IMG/VR virus record: IMGVR_UViG_3300010157_000064
Span: 1-63,556 of that record
Reading direction: 5' to 3' (one strand)
Length of the DNA: 63,556 nucleotides
DNA from: a virus
Shown: positions 16,832 to 25,474 of the stretch, in pieces
How the letters are laid out: every line of letters starts with the position of its first letter
Position numbering within the stretch: the stretch's first letter is position 1
Notes under the pieces: generated by a model
Database searches by the model: none
Told to the model about the DNA's origin: nothing
What the model saw: the letters and a program-made list of their open reading frames with translations, nothing else
Translations under genes and position numbers: made by a program

Positions 16832-17230
16832 ATGATTAAAATTATTGCACGCTCAGTTTTTTACAACTGGTTAATTCTTTTTGTAGGAATAGCACTAGGA
16901 TTCATATTTAATGCAGAATGGTCTGGTAGAAAATACGCTATTATCGAACATTCAATCAACAACATATTCTTTCCAGCAAATAAATACAACAAAGATGTTG
17001 AACAATATGTTCGATTTATGGGGTCTATTAGATTGAAAGACGCCCACGATTATCCAGAAGATTTTACCATTCTAAAAGATGAAATTTTAGACGAAGAGTT
17101 CTACAGTGCAACAATCAGATATACTGACCCTAAAACAGGCAAAATAGTAGAGAAAAAAGAAGGAACAAGGGTAAGATGGAGACCATGGGAATACTACTAC
17201 CAAGATGTAGAAAGAACATTAGCTAAATAA
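16832..17230 (+). CDS. Single-pass membrane protein
   Basis: The ATG at 16832 has AGGAG upstream and gives 132 aa. An earlier in-frame ATG at 16709 overlaps the previous gene and lacks support. Residues 10-27 (VFYNWLILFVGIALGFIF) form one membrane helix. The rest is a soluble charged domain with YVRFMGSIRLKDAHDYPEDF and a WRPWEYYY segment near the C-terminus. The family is not recognised. It converges on the gene ending at 17231. Confidence 0.55.
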   Translation: MIKIIARSVFYNWLILFVGIALGFIFNAEWSGRKYAIIEHSINNIFFPANKYNKDVEQYVRFMGSIRLKDAHDYPEDFTILKDEILDEEFYSATIRYTDPKTGKIVEKKEGTRVRWRPWEYYYQDVERTLAK

Positions 17231-17737
17231 TCAACCAATTTTACCAGGAGGATTATAAGTTAATTCGTATTCGACCTTAGCAATACGATAATATTTGCCT
17301 TCATCTTCTTTTACTAAATAATCACCAGGTTTCAACACCATACTCTCTCCCCAAGGTGCCATAAAAGAAACAGCAACATTGCCTGTGTAAACCGCAACGT
17401 TTCTAGGAGATTGCTCAGGATGTACCGGTCCTCCCATATTACCAACATATAATTTAGGGAATTTAGCAGACTTCAAAACATATTGCTCTCTGCTAGGACC
17501 ACTCATTATTATATCATTTGGCTCTGCTGTGTTTTGAGTCTCTTTTCCATCGCTAGTCATTGTTACAACAGGCATCTGCTGGTTTGCAACAGCATAACTC
17601 ATAGGTGGCATGTTATCTGTAGACTGGACATATTGATACATTAATTTCTTCTTGGTTGTAGGCTGAAATTGTAAGCCACTAGCAATTTGATTAATGTCTA
17701 CTTGTTGATTTTCAAGCCACTGATGAAAAGTTTTCAT
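17231..17737 (-). CDS. Hypothetical protein with capsid-targeting-like N-terminus
   Basis: The ATG at 17737 gives 168 aa starting MKTFHQWLENQQ, very close to T4 MKTYQEFIAE over the first eight residues. The body is beta-rich (YTGNVAVSFMAPWGESMVLK followed by PGDYLVKEDEGKYYRIAKVE) and may be a small beta-barrel. It lies 2 nt after the stop of the ParB-like gene. Three neighbouring genes in this block share the motif, suggesting a cassette of packaged proteins. Confidence 0.55.
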   Translation of the reverse strand: MKTFHQWLENQQVDINQIASGLQFQPTTKKKLMYQYVQSTDNMPPMSYAVANQQMPVVTMTSDGKETQNTAEPNDIIMSGPSREQYVLKSAKFPKLYVGNMGGPVHPEQSPRNVAVYTGNVAVSFMAPWGESMVLKPGDYLVKEDEGKYYRIAKVEYELTYNPPGKIG

Positions 17738-17739
17738 TT

Positions 17740-18771
17740 TTAATAATTCTTTTTGATTCCTGATAGTATCGCCCACTCGTTCAAACTAGGGCCGTTATTG
17801 TCCGTGTGTGCAACTTGTTTTTGTTGTCCTTGTGTCCAATTAACTGCTCCTTTTTGCAATTCTTGTGCGAATTTTCCACCTGAATCTGTTTGTGGCATAA
17901 AATCTCTTTTAGATGCTCCGCTTATAGGCTTATTATTCTGTTGCATTTTAGAAACATTTTCCCAAATATACTGTTGAGCATAAGCAATTGGGTCTTGGCC
18001 CTGTGCAACTTGCGAGAAAGCTTGTTTAGCATTTTCACCCATATTTGTCGAAATGTATTCTTTAATTTGTTGTTCGCCCATCAACAATAGATTAGATCCC
18101 TTTACCTCAGCTGTGTTTATTTGTCCTGTTGTTGCTGCTATTGACAGCTGAACTATCTTTAATGCTAATTCTGGATCTGTAATACCATCCATGTTCATTG
18201 CTTGTATTTGAGCATTCGGGTTCATACAATATAATTGGCTCCACCGATGGTGGCCATCTATAATGTATTTTCCACCACATGTTACTATTGCCCCTCCTGG
18301 TGCAAACGTCCCACCTTTGATATAAGACAATATTGTTTGTGCGTTTTCTTTTTTTAATGGAAAAGAAAGAGATTTATCTACGTCTATCTCGTTCTGAGTG
18401 GGCGTTAAGGCGGCACACGATAGTGGTCCAGATGTAAATTTTACCATATCATCTTGAGCAACACGACCATCTTGCAATCCAGCCTGAATGAATGCTAAAA
18501 ATTTAGGGTCACTTACATTGCCTTTCAATTCTTTTACGAATTGTTCGTAATTTTTACCTAGCAAATTTTTTAATTTCCCATCCTCAGCAGGATCAGAACC
18601 CGGTTGTGCTTGCACATTGTTTGCGTTTTGCGAAGCAGCATTTTGTGCAGGATTCTGCATCTGTGGAGCAGCAGCATTTTGTGCAGGATTCTGCATCTGT
18701 GGAGCAGCAACGTTAGGCACAGCATTTGGAACTTGCTCTATGAGCTTTAACATTTCATAAAAATTTTTCAT
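17740..18771 (-). CDS. ParB/sulfiredoxin-fold protein with capsid-targeting-like N-terminus
   Basis: The 343-aa protein begins MKNFYEMLKLIEQ, with LIE at 10-12 as a possible gp21-type site. Residues 20-60 are a Gln/Asn/Ala/Pro-rich linker holding a duplicated PQMQNPAQNAA unit. The IIDGHHRWSQLY motif at about 170-181 is the nucleotide-binding signature of the ParB/Srx fold, whose members bind DNA or hydrolyse or transfer nucleotides. SD AAGAAGG precedes the ATG. A DNA-associated packaged protein is possible; CTPase or nuclease activity is not proven. Confidence 0.6.
   Translation of the reverse strand: MKNFYEMLKLIEQVPNAVPNVAAPQMQNPAQNAAAPQMQNPAQNAASQNANNVQAQPGSDPAEDGKLKNLLGKNYEQFVKELKGNVSDPKFLAFIQAGLQDGRVAQDDMVKFTSGPLSCAALTPTQNEIDVDKSLSFPLKKENAQTILSYIKGGTFAPGGAIVTCGGKYIIDGHHRWSQLYCMNPNAQIQAMNMDGITDPELALKIVQLSIAATTGQINTAEVKGSNLLLMGEQQIKEYISTNMGENAKQAFSQVAQGQDPIAYAQQYIWENVSKMQQNNKPISGASKRDFMPQTDSGGKFAQELQKGAVNWTQGQQKQVAHTDNNGPSLNEWAILSGIKKNY
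18635..18706 (-). repeat. Two tandem copies of a 36-bp unit
   Basis: Positions 18635-18670 and 18671-18706 are identical 36-bp copies inside the ParB-like gene and encode the repeated Ala/Pro/Gln/Asn linker. Copy number could vary by slippage without breaking the frame. Confidence 0.8.
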
Positions 18772-18820
18772 TAAACCTTCTTTAAATTAAGAAATACGAT
18801 CTTGTATTTTAACTCAATAT

Positions 18821-19201
18821 TCATTCGCCAGGATGCCTACCGCCGCCGTATGATGGTAGATGGTAGATGGATGGTTGATTTATTTTATTTGGCCGGGGGC
18901 GGAAGGTATCCCGCTCCCTCTCTTTTTTTTCCATCTCTTTTCTGCGTTGTTCTCTCTCGTATTCTTTCAATGCAGAATCGTTACTAATTTTAAGAGCCAC
19001 TGCTTGCAATCTCTGCTTATACTCTTCATCATCAGCCGCATCAATTTCCCGTTGCAGTTCCTTTATACGCTCCTTTTCCGCAGTAGTTTTACCCATCATG
19101 CCAACGTTCTGCAGTGGCCTTCTTATAAACCCTGGAGTGTAATCCGCAATGCCTTCTTCTATTTTATTTCTTTCTTTTAACCATTCATTAAATTTTTTCA
19201 T
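18821..19201 (-). CDS. Charged coiled protein with capsid-targeting-like N-terminus
   Basis: The ATG at 19201 (AAGGGA upstream) gives 126 aa starting MKKFNEWLKERNKIEEG. Both LKE (8-10) and IEE then G (14-17) fit the prohead protease rule. The middle is a highly charged helix (ERIKELQREIDAADDEEYKQ), and the tail is Pro/Gly/His-rich. An internal head protein is the leading reading. Related genes with the same start lie directly downstream. Confidence 0.6.
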   Translation of the reverse strand: MKKFNEWLKERNKIEEGIADYTPGFIRRPLQNVGMMGKTTAEKERIKELQREIDAADDEEYKQRLQAVALKISNDSALKEYEREQRRKEMEKKERERDTFRPRPNKINQPSIYHLPSYGGGRHPGE

Positions 19202-19227
19202 AATATCCCTTCTAAAATACGACAAAA

Positions 19228-19233
19228 TATATA
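19228..19233 (-). promoter_or_regulatory. TATATA, candidate late promoter
   Basis: Lies 26 nt upstream of the SD-containing start at 19201. Confidence 0.35.
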
Positions 19234-19262
19234 GTTGCTAGGACAGATTTATTTTGACAGAC

Positions 19263-19685
19263 CTACAAACCTATTTTCTCTACATTATTGATATCTTTGT
19301 TTTTTCTCAAACTCTCAAGAAAAGACTTTACATTTTTTAGTCTTTCTATCCTCAATTCGTAAGTATAGTCTTCTTTTTGCTTCACATTAACAACCTGCCC
19401 ACCAGTCAAAGACACTAGTTGCAAAACATTTTCTGCACTAAGATTATTTGTACTCATTATTACTGTAATCTTGTTTTCAACTAAATTAGTATATGTTACT
19501 GCAGACCCAATCACTAACAATAAACACGCAGTTATGGCAAATGCAGAATTTCTACGCCAATTAAAAGAAGAAGGACTAACTATTTGACCAATATCAACAA
19601 CAACGCCTTCGTCAACTTTACCACCACTTCTAATAGATTCTAAGTATTGTGGTAACTTATTGAGATTCATAGGATTATTACTCAA
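19263..19685 (-). CDS. Membrane-anchored hypothetical protein (TTG start)
   Basis: Translation probably starts at TTG 19685, which overlaps the upstream TGA as TTGA and has GAGGGAG at good spacing. The later ATG is too far from that site. The 140-aa product has one membrane helix (SAFAITACLLLVIGSAVTYT) after a 45-residue cytoplasmic head. A following domain contains LSAENVLQLVSLTGGQVVNV, reminiscent of small alpha/beta domains such as secretin N-domains. Family uncertain. Confidence 0.55.
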   Translation of the reverse strand: MSNNPMNLNKLPQYLESIRSGGKVDEGVVVDIGQIVSPSSFNWRRNSAFAITACLLLVIGSAVTYTNLVENKITVIMSTNNLSAENVLQLVSLTGGQVVNVKQKEDYTYELRIERLKNVKSFLESLRKNKDINNVEKIGL

Positions 19686-19810
19686 AATTCACTCCCTCTC
19701 GAAAAACGTCCAATAAAAAATGCCAAAATACCAGTAACTAAAAACAAAAGAACCCACTTCCACAAACCAGTCATCAATGTGTAAAATATAACACCTTCAA
19801 TAATATTCAT
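19682..19810 (-). CDS. Tiny membrane protein
   Basis: From the ATG at 19810 the 42-aa product (MNIIEGVIFYTLMTGLWKWV...) is almost all one membrane helix with a basic end (GRFSRGSEF). There is no SD, but TATATA lies 5 nt upstream. The stop overlaps the TTG start of the next membrane protein. The size and position would suit a holin-like or inner-membrane accessory role, but that is speculative. Confidence 0.45.
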   Translation of the reverse strand: MNIIEGVIFYTLMTGLWKWVLLFLVTGILAFFIGRFSRGSEF

Positions 19811-19815
19811 GTAAA

Positions 19816-19821
19816 TATATA
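19816..19821 (-). promoter_or_regulatory. TATATA 5 nt from a start without SD
   Basis: Mirrors the box at 19831-19836 that serves the opposite gene. Together they fill the 31-nt divergent gap. Confidence 0.35.
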
Positions 19822-19830
19822 GGTACACAA

Positions 19831-19836
19831 TATATA
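19831..19836 (+). promoter_or_regulatory. TATATA 5 nt from a start without SD
   Basis: Lies 5 nt before the ATG at 19842. The spacing would place a T4-late-type transcription start at or next to the start codon. Confidence 0.35.
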
Positions 19837-19841
19837 ATAAT

Positions 19842-20174
19842 ATGAATAGTTCAAGCTTTAAACAATGGTTAACCAATGAAGGTAAAGCACTAGATGTTGG
19901 CACGAAAGCGTTTAAGAACGAACAGCAGGCGTTGAAGGCTGCAATCGTTGTTTGGAAGGGCGATCCTTCAAAGCTCAGAACTCACGTGCAGGACGAAATT
20001 GACGGAACTCCGCCTCCTGATGGGTCAGAAAAAATAACGCAAGAGCGAAGAGAAATGGCAGCGGCACTCCTGAAAGCCGTGAGGGAAAAAAGTGAGATCG
20101 CCCCAACCCTGTACCGAGGGGCAATTTCAGAGAGTTTGGCAATTGTTTCGGAACTTTTCTTTTTTCCTTTTTGA
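19842..20174 (+). pseudogene. Probable N-terminal fragment of an ADP-ribosyltransferase-type gene
   Basis: The 110-aa frame starts MNSSSFKQWLTNEGK (shared N-terminal motif) and contains REKSEIAPTLYRGAIS near residues 82-97. LYRG is the typical first catalytic-motif region (Arg) of VIP2/ExoS-like ADP-ribosyltransferases. Homology then seems to stop: the last 15 residues (VSELFFFPF) look like antisense of the opposing zinc-ribbon gene. The STS and ExE motifs of a complete enzyme are missing. The gene appears cut by a rearrangement near 20100-20150. Confidence 0.45.
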
Positions 20175-20275
20175 CAACAGCTCATACAGATTTTAACAAA
20201 GCCTTCTTCCATCCATTTCTTTTTTGCTTTTACAATTCTTTCTTCTCCACATTCTGGGCACTTGACTTGGTACAT
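19982..20275 (-). pseudogene. Zinc-ribbon/NUMOD3-like fragment of a putative homing endonuclease
   Basis: From the ATG at 20275, with a strong AAGGAG site, the product begins MYQVKCPECGEERIVK, with a second pair CMSCC. KKKSSETIAKLSEIAPR follows and resembles the NUMOD3 motif of phage homing endonucleases. After about residue 55 the frame runs antisense through the ADP-ribosyltransferase-like fragment and no longer looks like protein. The catalytic part (HNH or GIY-YIG) is absent. I interpret it as a decayed mobile endonuclease joined head-on to another broken gene. Confidence 0.45.
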
Positions 20276-20404
20276 GTAGTTTCTCCTTGTTCCTAATATA
20301 GTAACAAAAAAATAGATTCTACTCAATACCTTATTTGTAGGAAATAGTTTTTTACCGATGAGCAATAATGCCCTTGCCCTCAATAGCATTTTGTACAGAG
20401 AAAC

Positions 20405-20437
20405 AAAAAACCCTCCGGTCTTGCGACCGAAGGGTTC
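20405..20437 (-). terminator. Rho-independent terminator of the capsid operon
   Basis: On the minus strand, AACCCTTCGGTC, loop GCAA and GACCGGAGGGTT form a 12-bp stem (one mismatched position) followed by a T-run. It lies 34 nt after the gp23 stop. Confidence 0.9.
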
Positions 20438-20471
20438 TTGTTCATTTGTGACCGCAAAATGCGGTGTAAAA

Positions 20472-21905
20472 CTATATCACAAAATTAGCGATACTCAATC
20501 TTGCATAAAACTTGGCACCCTCACGAAGGAGTTTTTTCCCATACCTTGTTAAAATTCCCTTGCGTGGGCAAAAGGATTCTGGATCGAGAACCACTGGTGT
20601 CTGAGTGAGTGGTACGTAAGGGCAGTAGAAATATCCGCTGTCCATGTAGCTATCACCCTTATATCCCATCAATACTTGATTGCTTGGGAATAGTGGATCT
20701 TTGTATAGTCTCCATCTGTTATTAACAGTACCGACATACTGAACACCTAGTGAGCTTGTGAAAGTTTCACTTGGGGCTGGAGCGAAGCCGGCGGTTGCTG
20801 TCTCAAATATTGAGGCAACTTCTGGGCTTGTTACTAGCCAGTTAGCACCACCACGTAATGTCTTACGATGAATTACGTTACTGATTTCGACAACTTTAAC
20901 ATATAGTGATTCATACTTCTCTTTGATGGTATCACCGAGAGCTGTATTGAAATCCCAAGCTGATACGGTACCAGCGTTGTTACGAAGATCGGTTAGAACT
21001 TCACGGTCGATTTCGAGGTTAATTTCTTGAGCTAGAACAGCGGTTAGCTCAGCTTCAGCATCTAGATTGTGCTGTGAGCGGAGATCTTGCTGAGCTTCGT
21101 AGCTCCAAACTGCTTTCAATTTGCGTGTCTTGGCAGCAATTTCTTCTGACTCGATCACGAGATTGATTTCTGGTAGATCCTGATTGCATTCCATGTTGTA
21201 TTCATAGCTGATTACAACGTGGTTATCACCTGCTGCACTGTCCCAAGTTAGTGATAGTTCGCCACTTACTAGATCTAGTGAACCGCCGGTTGCGTAATCA
21301 CCAGGTGAACCAATTGTGGTAAAGTTGAAGGTACCAGAAGAAGAGACCACGAAGGTCTGTACTGCTGTGTTGCCGTCATAAACTGTACCTGTGACAGTAC
21401 CAGCTAGAATTGGAGTATGTTCTAGAGCGGAGTAGGTTACGGAAGTACCGGTGCCTGGATCGACATTGGTTCTTTCGTTCTGTACAAACTGGCTGCTGTA
21501 GAAAATATCTAGGTTAGCAGTACCGTCTGCCAACTGCATCAAGCTGTTTGAATCATCCGATGGGAATCCGCTTTTGGAAGCACCACGGGTTGCACCCTTG
21601 TTGCTGCCGTAACGGAAACGGAGGTAGTACACTAGTCCGGTTGGTCCGAGTAGTGGCTGTACGCTGACGATCTTGTTAGCGATAAGCTGTGGGTAAATTC
21701 TGCGAACTAGCGGAATGCTGATTCGTTTGAACTGAGCAACGTCACCTGTATCGGTGCTGGTCTCATTCATGAGTCTTTGGTTTTCGAGTAGAACTGCTGT
21801 TGCAGAGCGAGTAAATCTGTCTTGAATGCCTTCGAGGAGACCTGTCTGCGCCCAGCGAGTTTCTAGCTCTTTAGCTTCATTTAGAAATTGTGAATTTGCG
21901 TTCAT
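20472..21905 (-). CDS. 23: Major capsid protein, T4 gp23-like
   Basis: The 477-aa protein has the gp23 architecture. The N-terminal segment contains candidate protease sites (TGLLEG, VLLENQ, LMNETS) in the first 50 residues. Next come VRRIYPQLIANKIVSVQPLL and GPTGLVYYLRFRYGS, the strong gp23/gp24 signature. The C-terminus has PLTQTPVVLDPESFCPRKGI and LTRYGKKLLREGAKFYARL. It forms hexameric shell capsomers after gp21 cleavage. SD AGAAGGAT precedes the ATG. It is last in the order portal, core, protease, scaffold, capsid, as in T4. Confidence 0.95.
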   Translation of the reverse strand: MNANSQFLNEAKELETRWAQTGLLEGIQDRFTRSATAVLLENQRLMNETSTDTGDVAQFKRISIPLVRRIYPQLIANKIVSVQPLLGPTGLVYYLRFRYGSNKGATRGASKSGFPSDDSNSLMQLADGTANLDIFYSSQFVQNERTNVDPGTGTSVTYSALEHTPILAGTVTGTVYDGNTAVQTFVVSSSGTFNFTTIGSPGDYATGGSLDLVSGELSLTWDSAAGDNHVVISYEYNMECNQDLPEINLVIESEEIAAKTRKLKAVWSYEAQQDLRSQHNLDAEAELTAVLAQEINLEIDREVLTDLRNNAGTVSAWDFNTALGDTIKEKYESLYVKVVEISNVIHRKTLRGGANWLVTSPEVASIFETATAGFAPAPSETFTSSLGVQYVGTVNNRWRLYKDPLFPSNQVLMGYKGDSYMDSGYFYCPYVPLTQTPVVLDPESFCPRKGILTRYGKKLLREGAKFYARLSIANFVI

Positions 21906-21937
21906 GTAATCCTTCTAATTTAATTAGAGTTTTAAAC

Positions 21938-22828
21938 TTATTGAGCTTGTTTTAGTCCGGATAGGATCAATAATTGATCTGTTCCAGAGTTTTGTGATGC
22001 ATATTCCGATATGACCACACCATCATCCGACCTTCCTCTCCCCGTTACATTCTTTGCTTTTTCGGTTCTTTCTTTCTGTTCGTTCATTACGGCTTCTTTT
22101 CTAGTTTGCGTAACGACTTTGCGGCTTTCAGTAATTACATCGTGAGCTTGGCGAACTGATTCGTTTAGCTTAGTGTTTTCGGTTGAAAGTCTGATGTTTC
22201 TAGCTTCCATAATGCGAAGCTGTCCTTTCATTTCTTCGATTGATTTATTTGCTTCTTCAACTTTTGCTGAAGAGACAGCAGCGAAACCATCATCAGAGAG
22301 GTAGTTGGCAGTAATATCTACGATCTTATTGAGAGCTACTTTATGTTCGACCATACGTGGATCGTTGATGATTTCACGTTTGGCTTGTTCATAAATCTCT
22401 TGACCTTTAAACTGTAGGAACTGGTCAACTTTATCTACAATATACTCTTTCATCTCAGCAAGTTTATTATCATACTCTTCGTACATTTCTACTTCGAGTT
22501 TTTGATTCTTGCCTTTTTCACCTTTTAGCATTTCGTATGCTTCTTCGTATCCTTCTTCGAGTGCAGCCTTATATTCTTCACCTTGAAGTTCTAAGCGGTT
22601 ACGTAGATCGGCAATTATTGCGTATGCTTCTTCGTATCCTTTTTCTGCTACTTGTTCTGCTTCTGCAACTTCGCTTGAAAGTTCAACATAGGCTTCTTCA
22701 AGTTTTTGATTGAACTCCGCCTCTAGATCTGATTTAGCTGACTCTAGCATTTGTTGCACTGCGGATGAAACTTCATTAACTTCGGTTTCGGGCAAAAGTT
22801 TTTTTAATGCTTCTACTATTTTATCCAT
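21938..22828 (-). CDS. 22: Prohead scaffold protein, T4 gp22-like
   Basis: The 296-aa protein is strongly acidic and helical, with repeated Glu-rich heptads (EEAYAIIADLRNRLELQGEE). A conserved stretch in the second half reads REIINDPRMVEHKVALNKIV. Position between gp21 and gp23 and the composition match the major core scaffold. It is expected to nucleate prohead assembly and be degraded by gp21. SD AGGAG precedes the ATG. The basic tail and the Gly/Ser-rich C-terminus probably interact with the shell. Confidence 0.85.
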   Translation of the reverse strand: MDKIVEALKKLLPETEVNEVSSAVQQMLESAKSDLEAEFNQKLEEAYVELSSEVAEAEQVAEKGYEEAYAIIADLRNRLELQGEEYKAALEEGYEEAYEMLKGEKGKNQKLEVEMYEEYDNKLAEMKEYIVDKVDQFLQFKGQEIYEQAKREIINDPRMVEHKVALNKIVDITANYLSDDGFAAVSSAKVEEANKSIEEMKGQLRIMEARNIRLSTENTKLNESVRQAHDVITESRKVVTQTRKEAVMNEQKERTEKAKNVTGRGRSDDGVVISEYASQNSGTDQLLILSGLKQAQ

Positions 22829-22874
22829 TAGCCTACTCCTAACTTAACGGGTTGTTGTTTTTCTTTTTTTAACA

Positions 22875-23564
22875 TTAATTAAGTTTTTTCTTAATGTTAT
22901 TTGTCTTTTGTTCAATAATTCCACCCAAGCAAGCGACAAGTGCTTCTTTGTTAACAGTATGTATGCAGCTACTGTTATTTTTTGCAGAGTTTTTTTCTAC
23001 AAAAGAAGATCTTGTTACTGTTGGATCGAAACTTTCTTTCTTACCTACTACTTTCTCCTGGAAAGCAGAATAGGTGCTCGGATCGGCTACGGCGTCAAAA
23101 GTGATTAGCTTATAACTTTCGCCAATTACCAAAATTCCATTCTCGTCATTCCTACCGTTGCCTACGCCACGGCTGCTGATTCCAATTCTCACACCATCAT
23201 TTAGAAGACTTCTTAGTATTCTTCCGTGAGGAGTGTTGAGAATTTCTCCTTGCCCCATTAGGCTATTACCTTCCCACCATAGCTTAGTAATAATGTGTGA
23301 ACATTTTTCAAAATGAATTATACTATCTGCTGGGTGATCTAATTCGCCTACTAATCCTCGTGCTTCGATGATAGGTACCAATTTCTTGACATTCTCATCT
23401 AGCACAGCGTATGGGTATATTCTTTTATTTTTATTAACTGCTTCTGCTTCTTGGAATTTACCTTTAAAGCTTGTTAGTCCTTTATCGGTGGACTCATTAA
23501 GGTCTAAGGTAAATCCAGAGTGGTTGCAGCTATCTACAAACAGTGTTAGTTTTGTGGGATCCAT
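22875..23564 (-). CDS. 21: Prohead core protease, T4 gp21-like
   Basis: The 229-aa serine protease of the phage prohead family has RGLVGELDHPADS (catalytic His) around residue 75 and LNDGVRIGISSRGVGNG (catalytic Ser) around residue 130. An acidic VADPSTYSAF follows. It matures the capsid and cuts proteins after [LI]xE. The many window proteins with such a site behind an aromatic N-terminal motif are its candidate substrates. SD AAGGAG is present. Confidence 0.9.
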   Translation of the reverse strand: MDPTKLTLFVDSCNHSGFTLDLNESTDKGLTSFKGKFQEAEAVNKNKRIYPYAVLDENVKKLVPIIEARGLVGELDHPADSIIHFEKCSHIITKLWWEGNSLMGQGEILNTPHGRILRSLLNDGVRIGISSRGVGNGRNDENGILVIGESYKLITFDAVADPSTYSAFQEKVVGKKESFDPTVTRSSFVEKNSAKNNSSCIHTVNKEALVACLGGIIEQKTNNIKKKLN

Positions 23565-23585
23565 TGACGTACTCCTTTTTAAAAA

Positions 23586-25427
23586 TTATTTGACGTCTCT
23601 GGGCATAACTGCACCCTTAACGTAAGGGTTATTTAGATTTGGCCAAGTATCATTTGACTGATTCTGTGCCAATTCATCACCATCATCGACAACTGATTTC
23701 TCTTTCATTTTGTAATCACTTGCCTTTGGTACATAGGGATTATCTAGTGATGGCCAGATATCATTTCCGCCAAGATTGCTCCATCCATTGCTTTGCATTT
23801 CATCATCTAGATCACCGTTGTAGCTTTTACCGTCACTAACAGGGGCAGCACTTTTCCAATCACCGTTGTGAACAGAAGGGGTACCGTCTACTTTAGCCAT
23901 TTTGCTTACATATGGATGATCTCCATATACTGTGTGGTGAGGAGTTGTAACAACATCCCAATCGTTTGAAGCTCCGTCGATATTAGCTTCTAGGAAATAG
24001 GAGATATAATCAGCAACTTCTTCTGCTAGTTCTAGGTCCATCTTGCTTTCTTTGTTTAGTACAGCAGCACACTGTTCTAAAAGATCTTCGGTTTCTCTTA
24101 CGGTTTCAGAATCTTCTGCTTCTACAGCAATTTCACGAACTTCACGTAGAGCGTTGAAAAGATCAACGAACACTTGTAGTTCTTTTGATTCTGATTCATC
24201 AAGCGTTACGTAGAATTGTTCGACTACTTTCTTGAAGCTACCGTATGCATCTTCACATTCTCTGCACTCTGCGGTGATGTCATCTTCTACACCGGCTAGT
24301 ACAGCTATTTTCTTTACACGATCTGTGTATGCGTTATGAGCGGTTCTTAGAATAGCTTCGGCCATAAAAGAGCATATTTCATCGTCATAATTCTTGATAG
24401 CAGCAGATTCTAAAGCGTGAGAAATCTGTGTTGCCAACTCTTCTTCGGTAACGTAGATTAGATCTGGCCAACGGGTGACAATAGCTTCTAGAGTTGTTTC
24501 GAGCGAGCTGTTGTCGGAGATATTGTTATATCTTTTTAGATCTGCCATTGCTTTAACGAAGTTATTGTCTTCTTTAACATTCTTCATCTTGCTACGAACT
24601 ACTTTGACTTCATGGTCTAGTGTGTCCCAATTGAAAGAAAGCACTTTGCCTTCATTCCTTTTTAGGGCGGTTGGAACTGCAATGGCGTTTATTTCGCCAT
24701 TATTATCTTGTCTTACAAATGACTCATTCATTGCTGGGCCGAAGTTTTTGTAATTAATGTAATTGATTACATTTTCAACAAGATTGTTCCATTCTTTCAT
24801 GTGGCTCTTCTTGATTTTTCTTGCATAAACACGTGCACGTGGGTTGCTTGATCCGCCCAATCTCTTTCTCGCTCTTGCTCTTTCTCTTGCGAGTTGTTTC
24901 TTTTGGCTTGGAGACATACGGGCCAAGGTCTTCAGTCTTGATCTAACTCCCTTTGCGACAGCGGATCGATTACGATGCTTGCGCCATTGGGATCCATGTC
25001 TACCAGTTGGTCTAGAGCTTGTTACTTTCCAAGTCGCTTCATTTAAGCTACGTTTTACAGATGGCGAGCTCATATATTGTTCGAACTGGTGAGCGGCGGT
25101 CGCATCTTTATTGTCTATGATTGAATCAACCATTTTTGAAATGATTGAACGATTGCTATTTTTTTCGCTCTCTTGGTCTATTACTAGTTGTTCGATGTTT
25201 TCAAGAATGATACTATCATCCTTAATTGTATAGGTAGCGTGAATATAAGTTCCGTCTGGGGTTTCGTATGTTACTTCTGACTCGCCAAAAGTGAACAACT
25301 CAAGACCTTCTACGCCCAATGCTTCGGCCAAAACATCTTGAGCCTCAATTAATTCTTTCTGAGCATTTGTGAGTGATTGTTCTTCTATTTTTTTGAACAC
25401 ATCAAAACTAATTAGTTTTCTTTTCAT
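23586..25427 (-). CDS. Large prohead core/internal protein candidate
   Basis: The 613-aa product occupies the place of T4 genes 67 and 68 between portal and gp21. It starts MKRKLISFDVFKKIEEQ, a variant of the shared motif with IEE. Residues about 140-210 are very basic (SRLKTLARMSPSQKKQLARE then RARARKRLGGSSNPRARVYA), as in DNA-condensing internal proteins. The centre is acidic and helical. The C-terminus holds two copies of an NDxWPxLxNPYV unit. A core protein that is cleaved and partly left with the DNA is inferred. Confidence 0.55.
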   Translation of the reverse strand: MKRKLISFDVFKKIEEQSLTNAQKELIEAQDVLAEALGVEGLELFTFGESEVTYETPDGTYIHATYTIKDDSIILENIEQLVIDQESEKNSNRSIISKMVDSIIDNKDATAAHQFEQYMSSPSVKRSLNEATWKVTSSRPTGRHGSQWRKHRNRSAVAKGVRSRLKTLARMSPSQKKQLARERARARKRLGGSSNPRARVYARKIKKSHMKEWNNLVENVINYINYKNFGPAMNESFVRQDNNGEINAIAVPTALKRNEGKVLSFNWDTLDHEVKVVRSKMKNVKEDNNFVKAMADLKRYNNISDNSSLETTLEAIVTRWPDLIYVTEEELATQISHALESAAIKNYDDEICSFMAEAILRTAHNAYTDRVKKIAVLAGVEDDITAECRECEDAYGSFKKVVEQFYVTLDESESKELQVFVDLFNALREVREIAVEAEDSETVRETEDLLEQCAAVLNKESKMDLELAEEVADYISYFLEANIDGASNDWDVVTTPHHTVYGDHPYVSKMAKVDGTPSVHNGDWKSAAPVSDGKSYNGDLDDEMQSNGWSNLGGNDIWPSLDNPYVPKASDYKMKEKSVVDDGDELAQNQSNDTWPNLNNPYVKGAVMPRDVK

Positions 25428-25474
25428 AGGTCAATTGACTCCCTGTGTATTGGTTTCCTAAAATCCTGATGAGT

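Noticed and set aside
22861-22905. AACATTAA/TTAATGTT hairpin at the gp21 stop as a terminator
   Set aside because: The stem is AT-only and is followed by an A-run, not a T-run, in the direction of transcription.
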